From Argopecten irradians (Eukaryota; Mollusca; Bivalvia; Pectinida; Pectinidae): 64,000 nt of DNA. The stretch is from NCBI RefSeq assembly GCF_041381155.1, contig NC_091144.1:17803544-17867543 (forward strand). Direction: 5' to 3'. Positions 38,006 through 50,274 of this stretch are shown here, one piece after another; position 1 is the first letter of the stretch, and each line of letters starts with the position of its first letter. A program made the position numbers and the translations under genes. The notes under the pieces were generated by a model. The model worked only from the letters and a program-made list of their open reading frames with translations. It made no database searches and had not been told where the DNA came from.

Positions 38006-40167
38006 TCATTCTGGCATTCGTTCATTGCTATAATAGTCGTGAGATTGGCCAAATGCGATCGGCATTTTCACATTACCAGGGACAGTAAGAGCCTGCTGTG
38101 TAGATACTCTGTTCGCTGGCTTAGTACTTGTGTCTGGTTCATTAGGGAAGGTTGGTGCTGCAATACTATTACCCCTGGGCTGGGGAATGATTGGCATCTT
38201 CTCGATGTCTTGTTGCTGTATTTCTGGCAACATTTCTTTAGATGCTTCAACCGCTGTATCATCAAATGCTTCAATAACGCTTGGTATTTTCTCTAAATGT
38301 GAAAGACGTTCTTGAGTTTGATGTTGATTTTCATCTTCCTCGTCCTCTACCTCCTCCTCTGCTAACCCCTCCTCCTCCTCCTTCCATTCCTCGTTTTCTT
38401 CGTTGTCGCCCTCCTCTATTTCCTCCTTGCTTTCCATACTACGGAAGTCAATTATATTAGGAGTATTTCGGCTTTGACTAGATTCTGGTGGTTTGATAGA
38501 TTCAAAATTAACGCTCATTTTGTCAATGTCAGGAACACTTCCAGTATTATCAGACAAAGAATATTCCTTCCTCTGTAAAGTAGAACTTTCAGTCCTTTGA
38601 CTTTGTTTAGATTTTGAACTTTCGGTACAAACGCACGCAACCGATACCTTCTCCTCAGCTACCATATAGTCATAAACGCCGTTTGTACATCCGGTTTGCA
38701 TCAACACAGGGATATACCGGAAGACGGGTGTACATTTATACTGATAACGCCTCTTCTTGCGCATGTTGCAGCGATCACAGCGACATCTGGTTTGAAGTAT
38801 ATTGGACGGAGTTCGTCTTTCATCCCTGTCGAGTACTTGGTAAGTCGGACACAAGGAAATGTTGGGTGTACTTGATTGCAATTTTCTTGGGGGACAGCTT
38901 CGATCATTTCTGTCAATAAAAACATCAGATAAATAACAAAGAATAGACTTTAATGCCAATGATCAAATCCAGTTAATCACCACCAAAACGCTAGAATCTG
39001 GCATATATTTTCCCCATTCTTTGTCCATATGTTCTGGGTTTAAAGAAATAAGTTTCATTAGAATTGAATTTTAAGTATACAAAGAATAACCAAATAAAAG
39101 AACCCTGCGCATTGTTTTGAAACAAGAAACATCATTACCAAATTAATTTCAGTTATATTGAATTTGATTAACAATGTCGAAATTGTAACGCAATTATTCT
39201 TTAAGTCGACCAAAGTTTTCGATTTTATTCTTAAAACACCAGAACCTATTGTTCCATAATCATTGTAAACTTCTGATATACAGGAACCAAGTTTCAATAA
39301 TGCGTATATGATCAACCATGTGGATGTTTCCGCGGCCGCCACTGGAAAAGCAAGTATTAGTCTCGCCAACCTCGCCTATGGTTCTAGAAATACATGTCGT
39401 GTGAAACAACAAAATATACACATTTTAATTAAGTATTCATTCTTACGTTTGAAAAATGTCATCAGTGTGAACATGCGCCTCAGACATGTAAGTAAAATCC
39501 TCTAACAAGCTCCTGCGCATTCTGTTCATGTACGTCACATCCGGTTCACGACAGTTCTGTCCTGAATTTATAGGACCTCCTCGTATACCTTTTAGACCTG
39601 TTAGCAGGAATATCTACAAAACCAAAATATACAGTTTTTATCAAACGTAGCTATGACAGAAATAGCACTAGTGAATCATTTAACTTATGAATATGAGCAT
39701 ATTACCTTTAGTTAAGTTTGCAACATTTCCATATTGAACCTATATGAGAACACAGAAGGGAAAACTATTACGCATAACTAACATTAAAGGACTTTAAAAT
39801 ACACGCTCTACTTCAGTTTGTTTTGTCAATATTTTGTCTATAATGGTTTACGACAATACATACAACAGCATTTGAAGATAATTATCTTCAAATATCATCA
39901 AACTATATAATTTGAAAACGACATAAATCATATGTGGAACAGTGCTTTTCAAAGGTTGGCAAGTACATATATTCTTATTAAATATTTGAACAAGGAAACG
40001 CAATCCAGTTTTACATTAATTACAATTATTGAAACTGAATCAATTTGCAGTATATTGATCATATGTAGCGAAAGATTCCGAAGAAAAGCCGAACAGTTGA
40101 ATCTGTAGATAAAAATTTAAAATCTTTACAAATGTAACTGTACCTGAAGTAAAAGTTGTAGATACAT
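38006..40167 (-). CDS. IL-17-like cytokine, gene 5, with 206-residue acidic tail
   Basis: Secreted IL-17 family protein of 364 residues, about twice the usual length. Minus-strand exons are 40144-40167 (MYLQLLLQ, CAG|GTACAG, phase 0), 39447-39613 (after TTTGTAG; ends AC|GTAAGA, phase 2) and 38006-38909 (after TTGACAG). Signal peptide: MYLQLLLQ-IFLLTGLKG. Exon 2 has NCREPDVTYMNRM. The core shows CPTYQVLDRDERRTPSNI, TRCRCDRC, CTPVFRYIPVL, a GCTNGVYDY turn and VSVACVC ending at residue 158. The tail is Ser/Glu-rich, with a very acidic run at about 223-258 (GDNEENEEWKEEEEGLAEEE and on). It repeats short Lys-Met-Pro/Ser-Ile/Val motifs (DKMSVNF, EKMPII, VKMPIAF) and ends RMPE, like gene 2 (EKMPE). 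The tail is encoded in exon 3 without an intron. Confidence 0.93.
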
Positions 40168-40234
40168 TGCAATTGTTCAAATGTATCCTATACGAAGTCA
40201 GTGAGAGTTGATCATTGATTTTCAATTTTTCGAT

Positions 40235-40261
40235 CTTTTAAAGACTTTTTTGAGAATTTCC
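40235..40261 (-). promoter_or_regulatory. Promoter of IL-17-like gene 5: TATA-like box and kappaB-like site
   Basis: On the minus strand TTTAAAAG (complement of 40235-40242) lies 67 bp before the ATG. Nine bp upstream is GGAAATTCTC (complement of 40252-40261; on + GAGAATTTCC, 9 of 10 to GGGRNWYYCC). The octamer GGAAATTC plus CTTTAAAAG repeats the promoter of IL-17-like gene 2. Function is inferred. Confidence 0.55.
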
Positions 40262-40269
40262 ATGACCTT

Positions 40270-41865
40270 TACGTATTTTTTTTCATTTTCTTTTCCACTA
40301 AAAATTCTTGCTCATTCATACTGAACAAAATTATTTTCCCATAAATCCAAAAAGCAATTATGTACAGATATTTGCAAGAAAGACGTTACATCCGTGTTGC
40401 TAAGCTATAATTCATTTTGATAATTATTGAAGGGGAAAATACACAGACACTTTTCCAATTTGTCGTTCAATGGTCGATTGCCTCTTAAGTTTTCTTCCAC
40501 AATACGCATTAATAAATAAATTTTAGGATTACCTCGTAAGAGCTAGAATAGAAGATCGATTTAAAAAAATAGAAAAAGTACAACGATATCCTCAAAAAGA
40601 CATCAACAAAATAAGATAATATCATATTCAGAATCAGTTATTGTACATGTGATATACCGATAGCTAATAAAGGCATTGCCTGTTGCCCAATCCCATTTGA
40701 ATTATTACAAAAAAATATTCTGAAATGGTGTACCTATCACAGCCACAATTAATTCATGCTAGAATATTATATACCAACTTTCTTTAGTGGCAACTAAATT
40801 TCGCGATTTCCTTTCCAAAAGCAATTTCACAAAGATTAACATTCGCGGTTTTAAAAATTGACTGGAAGCTCCTATCAGTATCAATGAAGAAGATGTTAAT
40901 TCGCTGACACAAACTTTCGCAAATTTACTTGGATCGTGAGATTCACGAAAGTAAATCACACGCGAAATAAATTTGGTTTATTTTACATTTTGTTTCCAAA
41001 AACAATAACATTTTCGTGTTGGACCGCCTAATGCGTCGCTCTGCATTGTTTATTTCTATTGTTACGAACTAAGTATGTTTGAGTTTGAACGATGTTTTGT
41101 TTGTCATGTCTATTTCAAGCTACCTTAGTAATCAAACTGGAATTAAAACAATTATATCTATATTGTAGCAAGTTTAAATTTACACGGTGACCATTTTACG
41201 GTCACCTTGTAGCTTTGCGTTAGGTCGAATTTTTTTACTAAGCAGGAGGATCACATACGCTAGCCAAGGCTTATAAATACGTTACATTCCGGAGTAATGT
41301 AATCAGAAGACTTGGCGAGCGAAGATACCGGTAGAACGGCTGACCAGTAAGTCCTGGATCGAGGCACACTACTCTCTCCATGTTACAATAATACTGATGG
41401 CTAAAATATCAATAGATTTTGTTTGTCAAGATATTGTTGGAGAGGTCTACTACTTTGCTACCATACGGTCATAAGTTATCAATATCATTTATGACATGCA
41501 GATGAATCCGAAGGAAAAAGATAGATTTTCACCTGAAAATATCTATTCCTGGGTCATTCAGTAAGAAATCATTTAGCTTTTTTCTTCTTGTTGAAATATC
41601 TTCTTTTCTAGCTTTTTCATCCTGATCTATTCAATATAAGGTTTGTTTTGAATGATTTTCATTGTCTAATTAATGTCTCGTAAAAGTTTATTAGATACAA
41701 AGTATATAGATATATAACTAGTGACGTATGACTTTTAAGTTGATATGTTTAAATAATTATAAATAGAGATTTGTTGTCTTCCTGGTGCTAACTAATTAAA
41801 TTGTCCATAACAAAGCTAGGTGTTATTACCCTCTAGTTTGATAACTGACTATACTGAATGGGATT
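40270..41865. other. Upstream flank of IL-17-like gene 5
   Basis: AT-rich, with no gene or named repeat recognised. A short inverted segment around GTGACCATTTTACGGTCACC (41187-41206) is palindromic. Confidence 0.4.
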
Positions 41866-41869
41866 CCAC

Positions 41870-42385
41870 GCTATTTAGGAAGGGCGTAAATTGCATTACT
41901 CGAATACCGTCATCGTAAAAGGAGAATAAAATTTGTAATATTATTTTGTCTTAATGGCCTCCTTTACGTCATACTTGTCACCGTCTCAAGTTTGCCTTTG
42001 GTTAAACACTGCAGGTAGGGCGTTGTATCTATTGTCTCCATTACATGATTGTGAAAGGTCTCTAAATTCCTAACTGACTTTCTTTTACCTAACGTCTCCC
42101 TTGGTATTGTCTCAATTTTGGCCATGGGCGCTCGCCCCAGTACGGAAGGCTCTTTGTTATGTCCTGTGGTCGAGACTCACCATAGTTTATTCACAAAAGT
42201 GCTAGTATTTTGCCCCTGCGTAGCGCTCAGCATTAAGTGAGTAAGTCGACAGGACTACTCGATGTCAGTATAATGTGACCAGGTCGGACTTGCTTGTCCT
42301 CTGTCTTTGGAAGCCTGCATAATAGATAGTACTAAAAGGACAAGAGTAGACCGTCAATTAATGAAGCTGGCTGTTAATAGGGTGT
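41870..42385 (+). mobile_element. Old, diverged copy of the SINE-like family
   Basis: CTGCAGGTAGGGCGTTGTAT, ACATGATTGTGAAAGGTC, GTCTCCCTTGGTATTGTCTC, CAGTATAATGTGACCAGG and GGCTGTTAATAGGGTGT appear in family order with many differences. Confidence 0.75.
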
Positions 42386-42389
42386 TTAC

Positions 42390-44485
42390 CAGGGAAGATA
42401 GTTGGTTAAGCAAATTTTGAGGTGACAAATGGAGAAAAATATATTGAAATTTATATCGAAACCATCAAAACTTTTCTGATGACCAAAACATAAAATCACA
42501 TAACAGTACATCATAGGTCGAAGTAATTAATATTGAACAACGCCAATATATCAAACAACCATCAAATGAAGAGATAATTGACTTATAACACAATTTGTGT
42601 TTTTTTTCGTCAAGGCGATTCAGAATTTTAATATTCAATCTTTTTCCGATTTGTTCAGCATCTAACCCATTTACCGAATCATAAATTAACATTTGTATAT
42701 AGAAATCTGTTTTTCTATAATTTCATCATTCACGATTTGTTTCTGACCATCACATAGACATATACTGTCATCGCGGAATTGTAGCAGTACAGACCATATT
42801 AAAACCCTTCGAGAGCTTTATATAAGCTACACAAAAATGGAATATCACACAAACACCATCAACAATATGTATGATTACTTTTATTCAGATATGGCGGGAC
42901 TGAAAATTTAGTTGCATATACGATGAAAAATGTGTTCTTGGCGTATGACCTCTTCCGGTCAAACTTTCATATTAACGCTCACCTGCCTATCTTCCACTTA
43001 TCTTCCTAGATGAAAAGGAAAGATGCATACCACAAAGTCAACATAACGTCAGTTTTTTTTCTTTATGTGTTAACTATTTTATGATATTTTTGATATTGTC
43101 TCTAAAAATAGACACTGATAATTTTCCACGCTACTTCCTCGTCCAATGGTTGGAGAGGATAGTCGATGGGCGAGATAGGACATTCCAGGGAATTCTTTAC
43201 GCTAGCATTGAATTTTGCCAATATGATGCTGAAAAGTCAATAAGGAAACTATAACGCTTAAGGAAGTTATCATACTTTATTTGACGACGGCCATGGGATA
43301 TTTTTCTTATTTCAATAAGACTATCTCTGTAAAATATTCAGAAGAATTTAGATCACTGATAGAATCAGGAAGGGAATTCGACATCATGCTCTAAGGGGAA
43401 TTCCTTGGAAAAGCTCGAAAATCCTAGCTATGTTGACAATGATAATGGGATGATATATCAAATTCTTTTCTCTAGGAAAAGCTATGATGTCATTGTGTGT
43501 TAACCTTTCGTTTCTTCTTCTAGGCCTGATATAATATGGACATCTCAATGATGATGCTAATGACACAATATCAGGTAGGGATAATGTTACAAAAACTCAC
43601 ATTTTGATGACTTAAGCATCTATCCCGTGAAGCTAAAAGAAACGTATTTGTTAGGTGATTGAATATATTTGAAGAGGTTTGATATCAATAAACAATCTGT
43701 TGATGAGGAGGATGTTTTGTTGCTTTGATAACAATCAAGTCTTTATCTGTTATATTATAATATCACAAGTTAGTCAGAGACAATTATCAAAGGTATAAAA
43801 AGAAAAAAAGAGGAAGAATAAATAAAATATATGTAAAGAAAAAAGGAGAAAAATGCAGATAATTGCAATATTTAGACTTATTATGCAATTAAAACATATC
43901 ATTCCTTACATTAACGATATCATACAGCAAACTGCTGTCGAATAAGAATGAATAAGCTAATCTGATTTCAAGAATGTGCTTTAATACGGCCGTTCGTATA
44001 GAATTTCAACAAAAAAGTGTTCTTTATTTCTCTATTGTATTTCAATGAGATGTAGCTACAATAGTAGCTCAAGCTTCAGTAAACACCCACTACATTATGG
44101 GTATCGTCTTCATTACAACAGAGAGGCAATATAAATACAGTTTCAAATGAGAAGATTTAAGAGGAGTTTATATACAATTGCGTGTTTTGTAGGTCTTTAC
44201 TAGCCAGTCAATCGTATACAGTTTTACAAATGATAAGGAAAATGATCACAAGGTGATATAATATTCCACAAGATCAAAGGGATTAAGTTTGATATCTTAT
44301 TGAAAATGTAAGTGAGATAAATGCCACAGGTAAGACACTATCACCTAGTACACATGTTCTATGACAATTAAATCATCCAGGTGCGACAGAGTCAACTATA
44401 CCTACACAACATCTATTAGATTACGTTATGAACAAAAATACCCGTTGTTTGAAAATAGTATTTATATTTTGGTCAAAAAAGTAGT
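42390..44485. other. Intergenic, no feature recognised
   Basis: AT-rich sequence. Minus-strand frames of 75 and 60 codons have no recognisable domain. Confidence 0.4.
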
Positions 44486-44489
44486 TTCT

Positions 44490-44745
44490 GCTTAGGGTTG
44501 AGGATATAAAGAGTGAAACATATTGTCACTATATTGTGACCGGATATCGTTCGATGCCATCGTCTTCAGTAAGATAGCACTATAAAATGTGAAAGAATTT
44601 CACAATTACACTGGGACACATCTAGTATATACCACAGCCTCCCAAAACGTATAACATCCCCATACACACACAACATATTGCTTTTACAATGCAGTGAAAG
44701 TCGTCCTTAAGTAAAATTAACATGGATGCTTAGCCAACCAAATAA
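44490..44745 (+). mobile_element. SINE-like family copy, diverged
   Basis: CACTATATTGTGACCGGATA, AGATAGCACTATAAAATGTG, ACCACAGCCTCCCAAAACGT and AAGTCGTCCTTAAGT match the family in order. Confidence 0.7.
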
Positions 44746-45418
44746 AGTATGAACTATTATTAACTTCAAGTGCATATTGATCATGGTTTCAGCGCGGTTT
44801 ATTCTGTAGGTCTGAAATGATATAGTTTAAATTTTTTCCTTAACTCGTTTTAGGTTTTCTGTGTTCTTTAAAGCATTATTATCTTACATGAAATCAAATT
44901 CGGTTCCACTGGGTGTGTTCTAAATTTAAACCACACACCTTCAAAATTACATCAGATATGGTGACAGCTAAACCATAAAATGTTATAAAAAATGTCACTT
45001 GGAGCATTGCATATGGAAATTTGATAGGATTATGACTGAATTAATAAACCTGTCTTTTGTTTCAATCAAGATGAATATCTGGAAACCGTAAATCATATTC
45101 CATCCATATCCGGAAATCGTAAATTATAATTTCGTCCATAATTACTTACAACCACAGAGGGGTTGAAAACGTTAATACTGAAGACACTATGGAACAATAA
45201 TACGTATAATATGTATTAATTCAAATTATAATACATATGTATTCGGAATTTATTGAGTACTTATTTGCATTGCATCTTTTATTAGAATAAAGAAAAAGTT
45301 CACGATAAATTGGAAAAGAAATGGAATAACGTATTGCTTTTTTTGTCTGCAGTATGGTTAACACGTGATTTTTACATGGTAGTTGTATAATTAATTTTAG
45401 AAATCATGAAGATTTCAA

Positions 45419-46100
45419 AGGGCCTTAACGGTCATCTGACTTCCTTGGCAATAATCATATAGGAAATTGATTAGATAAAATGTTATGGTAGCGATTTGGG
45501 ATCATCCAGAGATGTAACAACACTTTATCGGGACCATGTGAGGCTCATTTCATGCCAGTTTCAGCCAAAAAGTACCGGTAAAACTTGAAACGAGTTCAAA
45601 ATGTGTGTTCAAGATTGCAGCTATGAAGGTCATCTTGGATTTTGGATCGACCCGAAAAATAACAACACTTTGTCGGTACCATGTCAGGATTATTTCATAC
45701 AAGTTTCAGCCATATCGCACCGGTAGAACCTGAGAGAAGTTCAAAATGTGTTTTCAAGATGACGGCTATGCGACCATCTTGGATTTCGGATCGACCCGAA
45801 AAATAACAACAATTTGTCGGGACCCTGTCAGGATCATTTCATGCAAGTTTCAGCCATATCGCACCGGTAGAACTTGAGAAGAAGTTCAAAATATGTTTTC
45901 AAGATGGCGGCTGTGGCGGTCATCTTGGATTTTGGATCGACCCGAAAAATAACAACACTTTGTCGGGACCATGTCAGGATCATTTCATGTAAGTTTTAGC
46001 TAAATCGCACTAGTTGAACTTGAGAAGAAGTTCAAAATGTGAAAAGTTAACGCACGGCGGACGACGACGGGCGAAACATTACGGGTCAGATGATCTAAAA
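45419..46100. mobile_element. MITE-like element with internal tandem units of about 146 bp
   Basis: The left end CCTTAACGGTCATCTGAC and reversed right end TTTTAGATCATCTGACCC are inverted repeats. Three to four internal units have AGTTCAAAATGTG, CATCTTGGATTTTGGATCGA, CCCGAAAAATAACAACA and CATGTCAGGATCATTTCATG. A GACGACGACGGGC tract near the right end is typical of such elements. The short frame inside is not a gene. Confidence 0.78.
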
Positions 46101-46104
46101 ATGT

Positions 46105-48480
46105 TAATATTGTTGAGAATGTGCGTGACATTTTACATTTCTTGTCTGAATTGTGATAGATTTGAATTAATTGTGGTGAGTTTGGTTTACAATGCTTATA
46201 CGAGAAAGAATATTTACGTCAATAATATATAGCGGTTGACATATCTGCAAACCAAAATCATTAAATCTTAAGGTAAATAAAAACAACAAAAAACATGCAG
46301 AATATCAATGTGATGTTGGTCTCATCTTTCAGGATATGTAGAAATATTAATTCAATTTCTAAGAAAGTAAATAATTGAAAAAATTTAATACCGTGAACTA
46401 ATTGGTGTAAACTCGTGGAGATTTAGGAATGTAAATCTTACAGGAAAACAATTACAGCCAGGTGCATGAGGAAGTCACCTGTGATCGTAACGTCACAACT
46501 CATACATATGTATGTACTCTTCAGTCTAGGATCGGCATGGGGAACCATTATACAGGCGGTATATGTCCTACTTCAAAGTGTTAACAATGCTGGTATATAT
46601 CAAATCAAACTAACTAGCCCTCACCTTGAGCTGAAAGGTACTAACAATATCATTTGGAGAACCATTTAAATTTTTCAACCTGTTAAGATTAAAAAATCAT
46701 CCACAGAAACAATAAAATATTTTGTAGTTCGAACTTAAAACTACTAAACGTAAATGTCATATGCATTACACGGTCGCCCTAAATATTTAGATAATTCAAT
46801 GTCCACACATTCAGCAGTAAAATGGCTTTTATTTCACGGTAGTTGGCATGTGACATTTTCATATCATACAACATTTAACAACAATGAAAGATTATAATTG
46901 AAGCAAACACATTCTTAATTAACCAAGCTACATTACTATAAACGTACAATGTGTTCGTTAAGCAAGGGGCTTTTAACAGAACAATACGACATTCTGTTTA
47001 AACTCTAACAATTTTACAGCTGAATGGCACTTCAACGACGTCTTCATCAAATTTGTATATTATTAAGTTAAATATTTTTGTTACTCGTGGTCATAAAAAC
47101 AATAGTACTAACATATATAAAAAATCGTGATTTGTTCCCATAAACAATAAGTTTTCTTATTGAATCTTATAACCTAGATATCAAGTACAACATTTTGTCA
47201 AAATTTACCCCCAGAGTTGTGCAGTTTGGGTTTTATGACACAAAAATGACTCTCAAATGTTCTGATGTGAGCTCGAAATCACTTTTTGCAATCGTTGTTT
47301 ATCAATAACAGATCAAAAGTTTTCTAACAGTTACATATGAGATTTCCAACAGTTACCTACGAGTTTTCTAACAGTTACCTACGAGTTTTCTCCATTGATA
47401 CCAAGCACACACTTATATATTTTCATATGTAATAACTAAAAAGTGAATAAATTCAATTTATGTAATTGAGAGACGTAATCGATCACAACCTTAATTAAAT
47501 CTTTATTTCATTAGTAAGAACACATATTACGTAACCAGAATTCTAATTAACTCATCAACTGTATATTTCACAGTTTAACAACATCAAAAATTGAATAATG
47601 AAATTAAAGCAAATTATGACACTTTTATTCATATTTGGTATTAAGTGCCGCTTGGATACCCTTTATTTAGTTGAAATTATCTTTACTTGATACACCAACA
47701 TAATACATAATAACATATTTTTTAAAAATATACTACCTTAATATAAATTTACTTATTCGTTTTAATGGACATCACTTTGAAAGTTAATTTACGTAATACC
47801 ATTGCATTAAAATGAAATTAAAAAATAAAAGATCTCTCCCATTCGATAATCTAACCATAGAAGCTAAACAATGGTGAAAGTAAAATATATCATATAGTAC
47901 AATACTAATAGTATACTACTCCTGCTTATATTATGCTAATCAAAGGAGAAGACAATAAATTATGTGTTGTCTAATTATACGACATTAAAAGTATCCTTGT
48001 AATGAGTTCTCACTGAACATGAATGGAAACGCCATTGTTACACACGAATGACTGGACTCAAGACGCCGTCATGCTCTGGTGATGTTACGATAATATCGTA
48101 TGATGTTTTCACGCTCCTCTGACTAAATGTTAGTGACCGCCATGGACTCTTGAACAATAGCACGTTCCTCGGCTACTGAAAATGTTTATATATCATATTA
48201 TTGGATTTGATGAAGTACAATCTAATCTATAACATATTTTATAATTATATATTCTGTTTTCTTCTGAAAAACAATATCACAGAGAATAATATTGATATGA
48301 TACACTAAAAGTACTTTATAATATGTGGATTTTATAGGAGTAAACAACAATAACACAGAGAATAGTATTCATGTGATACACTAAAAGTACTTTATAACAT
48401 GTTGATGATATAAGGTTTTTGGTATCAGTTTGCTTTATTCTGAGTGTATGCACCAGTTAGATAGTACTATTAAGCATTCG
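46105..48480. other. Intergenic, small local repeats only
   Basis: No gene is recognised. A 23-bp direct repeat (TTTTCTAACAGTTACCTACG) occurs about three times at 47325-47395. A duplication of about 80 bp at 48277-48405 shares CACAGAGAATA and GATACACTAAAAGTACTTTA. Confidence 0.5.
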
Positions 48481-48484
48481 GGAG

Positions 48485-48605
48485 TCGGACTATAGCAACA
48501 AAACACAACATGAATATACCGCAGTCTCCAAAAAGTACACCCGTAACACACAAAGCACATTACATACGAACCCTAATCAAGCAACCAACCCACAAGTGGA
48601 GAACA
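48485..48605 (+). mobile_element. 3' fragment of the SINE-like family
   Basis: AACACAACATGAATATACCG, CAGTCTCCAAAAAGTACAC and CACATTACATACGAACCCTA correspond to the 3' third of the family. Confidence 0.6.
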
Positions 48606-48609
48606 AGTG

Positions 48610-49660
48610 ACAAACAAGCATTTTGTGCACCGCAGTAATACCACTGTAACATAGGAAAACAACACTTCAGCGTCTATGACATTGATGAACATTGATGAGT
48701 TGTAAAGTGATGGACCTTTCAATGTTAGTGATAATCTACAGAAGGATTACCTCAATTCTCAACCATTAACGACACAGTATTGTCAGATAGGGAAGTAACA
48801 CGTACTCTTATTGTCGGAAATCAACCCCCGCCTCTACTCCCACTACGATTGGTAACAATAGATCTATTATAATCCGCTGGAAAACTGATAGGCCTGAAAT
48901 TATATAATCTAATGTATTCATCAGACACAAAATGAGTTCTACGAATGTGCACGTTCACCAAGGGAAGTAGCTAAGTGAAGTTTAGTTTCAAACTACATGT
49001 AGTCGTATGAACTCTTTAAAGGAAAAAAAGGAATATGTGTGTTACATATGGTGCAGTGACAGTGTTAAACTACCAGTGAAAATTTCAATGGTTGTGGTTT
49101 CAAATCTGCAAAGAACATGTTTAGAAATATCTATTACTCTATTTTACGTACTTAGACGCTACTCTCGCTATCGCTATTGTTGTTAAATAATGCACTACCA
49201 TTAGAATATATAAGTAAAGTTCTGCGGTAATTTTTTTGAATATCTGAAATATTTGAAACTCTCATATTAGTACATTGTTCATAATTACAGCAATACTTAA
49301 AATAAAAAAATACATATTATAAATGCACTAACATGGGTTCAGGTCGAATGTACAATACGAGGTCTCTTTTGTAAATAAATATGAAAACAACATCAAAGGG
49401 TATTAATGGTAGTGGCCAAATGATCTTGGAATTCGATTATTTGTAAGTTATTTCAAAACTGTCGAAATGTAACACTTGCATTAGCTTAGATAAACAATGA
49501 TCACTTTCCTTTTAGAGGAAACTTCTGATGCTACCGAAAAAATAAAAAAAAATAGTATATAAAATTATTTTTAAAAAGTAAAGAAAGACAGAAATGAAAA
49601 TGCTTCTTTCATCATTTCCATATTGTTATAAGTTCCCCATGACAATAGAGGCTATTATAG
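48610..49660. other. Intergenic, no feature recognised
   Basis: AT-rich, without plausible exons or named repeats. Confidence 0.35.
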
Positions 49661-49664
49661 TATA

Positions 49665-50010
49665 TTATAATTGTACCTGCTGCCTAATTTAGGACATCAT
49701 ATTTTCTTTTTTTTCTATTCTTTCTAAGTGACGTTCTTCTTCCTAACATCTCCCTAGACACTTCTTTATCTTTAGCCTTCAGTTGTGCGAAGTAGGGAGT
49801 TGGCCGACTGGTTCGCCCATTGACAGTATGTGACCGGATGAGGTGTGCTTGCTTGGTGTCATCGGCGGCATGTTTCAATGAGAAAGCACTATAAAAAGGA
49901 CAAGAGTTCCAATATAGTTCTAAGAGGACACAACAATATCATACCGCAGTCTCCCAGAAGAGACAGACATTCACACACTGCACAAATGGTGGCCGTCCTT
50001 AAATGACCCT
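49665..50010 (+). mobile_element. SINE-like family copy with internal loss
   Basis: TAATTGTACCTGCTGCC joins directly to TAATTTAGGACATCATATTT, so a segment present in other copies is missing. GTTGGCCGACTGGTTCGCCC, TCATCGGCGGCATGTTTCAA, CATACCGCAGTCTCCCAGA and GTGGCCGTCCTTAAATGAC follow in order. A tRNA-derived SINE begins just after it. Confidence 0.8.
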
Positions 50011-50032
50011 TGGTGTTAAATGTAATAAATAA

Positions 50033-50274
50033 GGGGTGATCGGGTGGTGTAGTGGTTAAGCCACTCGCCTTTCACCTAGCCGGCCGGGGTTCGATCCCCG
50101 GCACGGACGTGAAAAGGTTAGGGGTCACCTGCCCGATCACGTGGGTTTTCCCCGGGCACTCCGGTTTCCTCCCACACTAAAGATCCCTCGCGCGCTTACA
50201 TCCGGGCCATCGAGAGTGATTTACATAAGTTGTATAACTTGTTTCGTAATCGATGTAAAAAATAAAGTTTATAT
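50033..50274 (+). mobile_element. tRNA-derived SINE with 12-bp target-site duplication
   Basis: The head GGGTGGTGTAGTGGTTAAGC is an A-box region and GGGGTTCGATCCCCGG a perfect B-box arm, as in a tRNA-derived pol III promoter. A body follows with GGGTTTTCCCCGGGCACTCC and GGTTTCCTCCCACAC, then a tail AAAAATAAAGTTTAT. A 12-bp direct repeat AAATGTAATAAA flanks it (50018-50029 and 50275-50286). The copy looks whole and fairly young. It is not a tRNA gene: the anticodon arm is degenerate and it continues into a SINE body. Confidence 0.9.

Noticed and set aside
50040-50110. Functional tRNA gene
   Set aside because: A- and B-box regions are good, but the anticodon region is degenerate, a SINE body and tail follow, and a 12-bp target-site duplication flanks the unit.
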